From: Rhodobacterales bacterium 56_14_T64
GTDB taxonomy: Bacteria; Pseudomonadota; Alphaproteobacteria; Rhodobacterales; Rhodobacteraceae
Assembly: GCA_002162795.1 (NCBI GenBank)
Contig: MAAY01000039.1
Location: 52,262 to 89,403, forward strand
Length of the DNA: 37,142 bases
Direction: 5' to 3'
Part shown: piece after piece, positions 34,085 to 37,142 of the stretch
Position numbering within the stretch: position 1 is the stretch's first letter
How the letters are laid out: each line of letters begins with the position of its first letter
Translations under genes and position numbers: made by a program
The notes under the pieces: model-generated
Told to the model about the DNA's origin: nothing
What the model saw: the letters and a program-made list of their open reading frames with translations, nothing else
The model's database searches: none

Positions 34085-34744
34085 CTAAACCTCTGTCGCT
34101 GGGTAGTGTTTAGGCAGATACAGCTCTTGGTCCGCCACTGCCTGTTGTAGCTCATCTGACATGCAAATTTGTGGCTGCACCAACGCAACCTCCCGCCACA
34201 GATGCTTTCCGGCAATCACATCCTTTGCAAAGGCAAGTCCTTTTGCATTTGCCCGTGTGTCAGAACTGTAGAACAGTTTTCCTAGCGGCTGCCATGCCCC
34301 TTCCTTACTTTGCTCCCGGCGGAAACTGTCCAGAAAAGTTGCGATGCGCAGCCCGTAATATTGTTCAGGCCAGGTCTTGTTGCGTGGCAGCTCGATTGCG
34401 ATCGGCCAGAATTGATGCACGCCCGGTTCAAGCGTTTCAATGATGTGTTTCAGGGTTTCACTCACCAAAGGCAGGCTTGGGCCAATCATCGCACCAAGCT
34501 TTTTAGGTGTTTTTTTCAGTTTGAAAACTTTGGGGCATTCCATTTCTTTCAACGGGCCAAGAACCTTGGTGAATTTTCTGCCCAATTCATATGAGTTAAG
34601 GCGATCCTGCATCCCCAACGCCTGCTTGTCGGCGTCGCTCATTTCTGTGTCATAATACGTCTGCAATTGTTCTTCGTAACCTACGTATTCACCTTGAGGA
34701 AAACAAATGCCAAACGTAGATGGCTCGTAAACTGCCCACACCAT
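34085..34744 (-). CDS. Imm11-like immunity protein (DUF1629)
   Basis: A 219-residue cytosolic protein whose middle and C-terminal parts fit the Imm11 (DUF1629) family: GPSLPLVSETLKHIIETLEPG then HQFWPIAIE and YYGLRIATF. Such proteins neutralise polymorphic toxins, most often delivered by contact-dependent or secretion systems. No toxin gene is next to it, so it looks like an orphan. Base use is low in G+C: the 60 bases at 34501-34560 contain 22. AGAGGAG lies directly before the ATG, and the gene starts 37 bases after the parE stop on the same strand, so it may be transcribed with parE. Confidence 0.75.
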   Translation of the reverse strand: MVWAVYEPSTFGICFPQGEYVGYEEQLQTYYDTEMSDADKQALGMQDRLNSYELGRKFTKVLGPLKEMECPKVFKLKKTPKKLGAMIGPSLPLVSETLKHIIETLEPGVHQFWPIAIELPRNKTWPEQYYGLRIATFLDSFRREQSKEGAWQPLGKLFYSSDTRANAKGLAFAKDVIAGKHLWREVALVQPQICMSDELQQAVADQELYLPKHYPATEV

Positions 34745-34781
34745 GGGAATGCTCCTCTAATCGAAATCCACTTAGTGGCCC

Positions 34782-36740
34782 TCAAACATCCAACTCCTCC
34801 ACAAACCGCGCGTTCTCTTGGATATACTCAAACCGCAACTCCGGCTTCTTACCCATCAGACGCTCGACCAGATCCTCGGTCTCGCCCGGCTCATCCTCGT
34901 CAATCGTGATGCGGATCAGCTTGCGGGTTTTGGGATCCATTGTGGTCTCTTTCAGATCCTTGGCGTCCATCTCGCCAAGACCCTTGAAGCGGGAGATGTC
35001 GATTTTACCCTTGCCGCCCAGACCTTTGGCCAGCCATTCATCCCGCTCTTCCTCGTCCAGACAATAGACGCGGCGCGCGCCTTGGGTTAGGCGGAACAGC
35101 GGTGGGCAGGCCAGATACAAATGACCACCATCGATCAGCGGCCGCATCTGGGTGAAGAACAGCGTCATCAACAGCGAGGCAATATGGGCGCCGTCGACAT
35201 CCGCATCGGTCATGATGATGATCTTGTCATAGCGCAGATCGTCGAGGTTGAACTTGGTGCCCATACCCACCCCCAGCGCCTCGCACAGGTCGCGGATTTC
35301 GGCGTTGGTGCTGATCTTGCCCGAGGCGGCGCCCAGCACGTTGAGGATCTTGCCCTTCAGCGGCAGCAGGGCTTGATTGACCCGGTTGCGCGCACCCTTG
35401 CCGGACCCGCCAGCCGAGTCACCCTCCACGATGAACAATTCGGTACCGGCGCGGTTTTTGGCCGTACAGTCGGTCAGCTTGCCGGGCAGTCGCAGTTTCT
35501 TGGTCGCAGTTTTACGCTGGGTCTCTTTTTCTTGACGGCGGCGCAGGCGTTCTTCGGCCCGCAGCACCAGAAAGTCGAGAATAGCGCCGGCTGATTTGGT
35601 GTCAGCGGCGAGCCAGTTGTCGAAGTGGTCGCGAACCGAATTTTCTACCATTTTGCTGGCGTTTTCCGAGGACAGACGATCCTTGGTCTGGCCAACAAAG
35701 GCGGGGTCAGCGATGAAGCAGGAGACCAGCGCGCAGCCACCGGCCATCAGGTCGTCGCGGTTGATCGAGGCGGCCTTTTTGTTGCCGACCAATTCGCCGT
35801 AGGCCTTGATGCCCTTGAGGATGGCGGACCAGAAACCGGCCACGTGGGTGCCGCCCTCGGGGGTGGGCACGGTGTTACAGTAGGACTGGGTGAAACCGTC
35901 GCGCGACGGTGTCCAGTTGATCGCCCACTCGACATAGCCAGCCTGGTCGAATTTCTCGCGGAACAGCACTTTGCCGGCAAAGGGCTCGTCGGCATACACG
36001 GAGGATTTGCCAAGAACTTCGGTCAGATAGTCCTTGAGGCCGCCGGGGAAGTGGAACGTGGCGCTGGTTGCGGTCTCGCCGTCGTCGATCTCACTTTTCC
36101 AGCGGATTTCGACACCGGAGAACAGATAGGCCTTGGAGCGTACCAGGGTGAACAGGCGTTTGGGTTTGAAACGGTGGTGGCCAAAGATCTGTTCATCCGC
36201 GTGGAAGGTGACGGAGGTGCCACGGCGGTTGGGGGCGGCGCCGATTTTCGCAACCGGGCCCTGCGGGATACCGCGCGAGAAGCGCTGTTCATACAGCTCT
36301 TTGTTCTTGGCCACCTGCACCACCAGCAGATCCGACAGCGCGTTCACCACCGAGGAGCCAACCCCGTGCAGACCACCCGAGGTCTGATAGGCCTTGCCCG
36401 AGAACTTGCCGCCCGAGTGCAGGGTGCAGAGGATCACTTCGAGCGCGGATTTGTCGGGGAATTTGGGGTGCGGGTCGATTGGGATGCCGCGACCGTTGTC
36501 GGTGATGGTGACCGAGAAGTCGGCCTTTAGTGTGACCTCGATCCGGGTGGCGTGGCCTGCGACGGCTTCGTCCATCGAGTTGTCGAGGATTTCCGCCACC
36601 AGATGGTGCAGGGCCCGCTCGTCCGTGCCGCCGATATACATACCCGGACGCTGACGAACGGGTTCAAGCCCCTCCAGAACCTCGATCGAGGACGCGTCAT
36701 AGGTTTCCGTTTCGGTTTCGGAAAGGAGGTCATTGGCCAT
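34782..36740 (-). CDS. parE: DNA topoisomerase IV subunit B
   Basis: A 652-residue type IIA topoisomerase ATPase subunit, which decatenates daughter chromosomes with ParC. The GHKL ATPase domain has EILDNSMDEA, DNGRGIP and SGGLHGVGSSVVNAL. The transducer domain follows, and the Toprim domain has FIVEGDSAGGSGKGARNR and MTDADVDGAHIA with the metal-binding acids. Length and absence of the GyrB C-terminal insert show ParE rather than GyrB. The frame is open upstream to 37070 without sense; ATG 36740 (MANDLLSETETETYDASSIEVLEG) begins the conserved N-terminus. Confidence 0.95.
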   Translation of the reverse strand: MANDLLSETETETYDASSIEVLEGLEPVRQRPGMYIGGTDERALHHLVAEILDNSMDEAVAGHATRIEVTLKADFSVTITDNGRGIPIDPHPKFPDKSALEVILCTLHSGGKFSGKAYQTSGGLHGVGSSVVNALSDLLVVQVAKNKELYEQRFSRGIPQGPVAKIGAAPNRRGTSVTFHADEQIFGHHRFKPKRLFTLVRSKAYLFSGVEIRWKSEIDDGETATSATFHFPGGLKDYLTEVLGKSSVYADEPFAGKVLFREKFDQAGYVEWAINWTPSRDGFTQSYCNTVPTPEGGTHVAGFWSAILKGIKAYGELVGNKKAASINRDDLMAGGCALVSCFIADPAFVGQTKDRLSSENASKMVENSVRDHFDNWLAADTKSAGAILDFLVLRAEERLRRRQEKETQRKTATKKLRLPGKLTDCTAKNRAGTELFIVEGDSAGGSGKGARNRVNQALLPLKGKILNVLGAASGKISTNAEIRDLCEALGVGMGTKFNLDDLRYDKIIIMTDADVDGAHIASLLMTLFFTQMRPLIDGGHLYLACPPLFRLTQGARRVYCLDEEERDEWLAKGLGGKGKIDISRFKGLGEMDAKDLKETTMDPKTRKLIRITIDEDEPGETEDLVERLMGKKPELRFEYIQENARFVEELDV

Positions 36741-36946
36741 ATTGGGGGGCTGCTCTTTGGTGGTGGTGGTTGCGGGACAGTATGGCAGGTGTAGCGGTGC
36801 GGGGGAAGGGGGCGACGAGGGGTTGTGGAAAAGTTGGGCGCTTGGTGATGCTGTGGGCATTGGTCTTATCGGAAGTGGAATTTGGCTGTACAGGTGACGG
36901 CGGCAGAGTTGGACATCATTGTAAGATGCAGCATGGGGAGATTGGT

Positions 36947-37142
36947 GTGACTGAAATCGGCGTGAGTGCGGGTGATTTGGATCCCAGCGACTGGGAGGAC
37001 TTCCGGGTTGAGGCGCGGCGGATGCTGGAGGCCTCGATTGATCAGTTGCAGCAGGTGGCTGAGCGGCCATGGCAGGAGGTACCTGATGCAGTGAAGGATG
37101 GCTACGCTGTGCAGGCTGTGGGGCAGAGTGCGGCTGAGATGG
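36947..37142 (+). CDS. Group II PLP-dependent decarboxylase, N-terminus (cut by window end)
   Basis: The open frame encodes the start of an aromatic-L-amino-acid/glutamate-type decarboxylase: LDPSDWEDFRVEARRMLE, then IDQLQQVAERPWQEVPDAV, which is the typical N-terminal helical pair of these PLP enzymes. The catalytic lysine lies beyond the window. GTG 36947 is preferred as start because GGGGAG lies six bases before it; an in-frame ATG at 36926 is possible. It is divergent from parE, with about 206 bases between them. The substrate cannot be predicted from this part. Confidence 0.75.
   Translation, partial: MTEIGVSAGDLDPSDWEDFRVEARRMLEASIDQLQQVAERPWQEVPDAVKDGYAVQAVGQSAAEM

Noticed and set aside
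34224-34231. TTTGCAAA as a PccR site
   Set aside because: It lies inside the Imm11-like coding sequence with no relation to propionate genes; most likely chance.
36741-37070. Upstream extension of parE giving a 762-residue protein
   Set aside because: The extra 110 residues are a Pro/Ser/His-rich translation of intergenic DNA, overlap the divergent decarboxylase start, and precede the conserved ParE N-terminus at ATG 36740.

Overview
The window looks like chromosomal DNA from a marine alphaproteobacterium of the Roseobacter group (Rhodobacteraceae). The grounds are the moderately GC-rich coding sequence, a PccR-type regulator beside propionyl-CoA carboxylase genes, HdaA in place of a full DnaA paralogue, short-type ProRS followed by LolC/LolD-type genes, and ParE with several small proteins of Rhodobacterales type. 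No rRNA, tRNA, CRISPR array, insertion sequence or prophage was recognised.

Layout. 1-3.7 kb: a DMT exporter, then divergent betI/betA (choline to glycine betaine) with a palindromic operator between them, then a small YdcH/DUF465 gene behind an FNR-type box. 3.7-6.5 kb (minus): the short-chain acyl-CoA regulator PccR and a Bcr/CflA-type MFS exporter. 6.6-16.4 kb (plus): a propionate assimilation locus (pccB, pccA, methylmalonyl-CoA mutase) interleaved with small envelope or unknown genes: a DUF6497-like protein, a 46-residue lipoprotein, a 115-residue unknown, a second lipoprotein, a DUF4174 protein on the other strand, a sulfotransferase-like P-loop protein and a MAPEG-like membrane protein. 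16.5-19.7 kb (plus): VOC protein, GNAT, TerB/DnaJ protein, EEP-family hydrolase and a small secreted protein, mostly overlapping. 19.7-24.6 kb (minus): ppx, hdaA, an AI-2E/PerM permease, and an FAD oxidoreductase whose upstream region carries a perfect version of the betI/betA palindrome. 24.8-30 kb: proS and lolC/lolD, separated by a Qnr-like pentapeptide-repeat gene and a divergent membrane-protein/MerR pair with a typical 19-bp-spacer promoter. 30-34.8 kb: accessory stretch with an AT-leaning orphan, a 58-residue protein, a YdcZ-type transporter, a lipoprotein with an HExxH motif, a Tag-like glycosylase, a conserved-looking unknown and an Imm11-like orphan immunity gene. 34.8-37.1 kb: parE and, divergently, the start of a PLP-dependent decarboxylase cut by the window end.

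How the genes work together. PccB and PccA carboxylate propionyl-CoA to methylmalonyl-CoA, and the mutase converts this to succinyl-CoA. PccR probably senses the acyl-CoA and acts at TTTGCAAA boxes seen upstream of both pccR and pccB. BetI probably controls betA and, by shared operator, the unlinked FAD oxidoreductase at 23.3-24.6 kb. No complete new multi-gene system is evident. The most promising leads are this two-site palindrome regulon, the unknown genes embedded in the propionate locus, and the Qnr-like, Imm11-like and MerR-controlled accessory genes.
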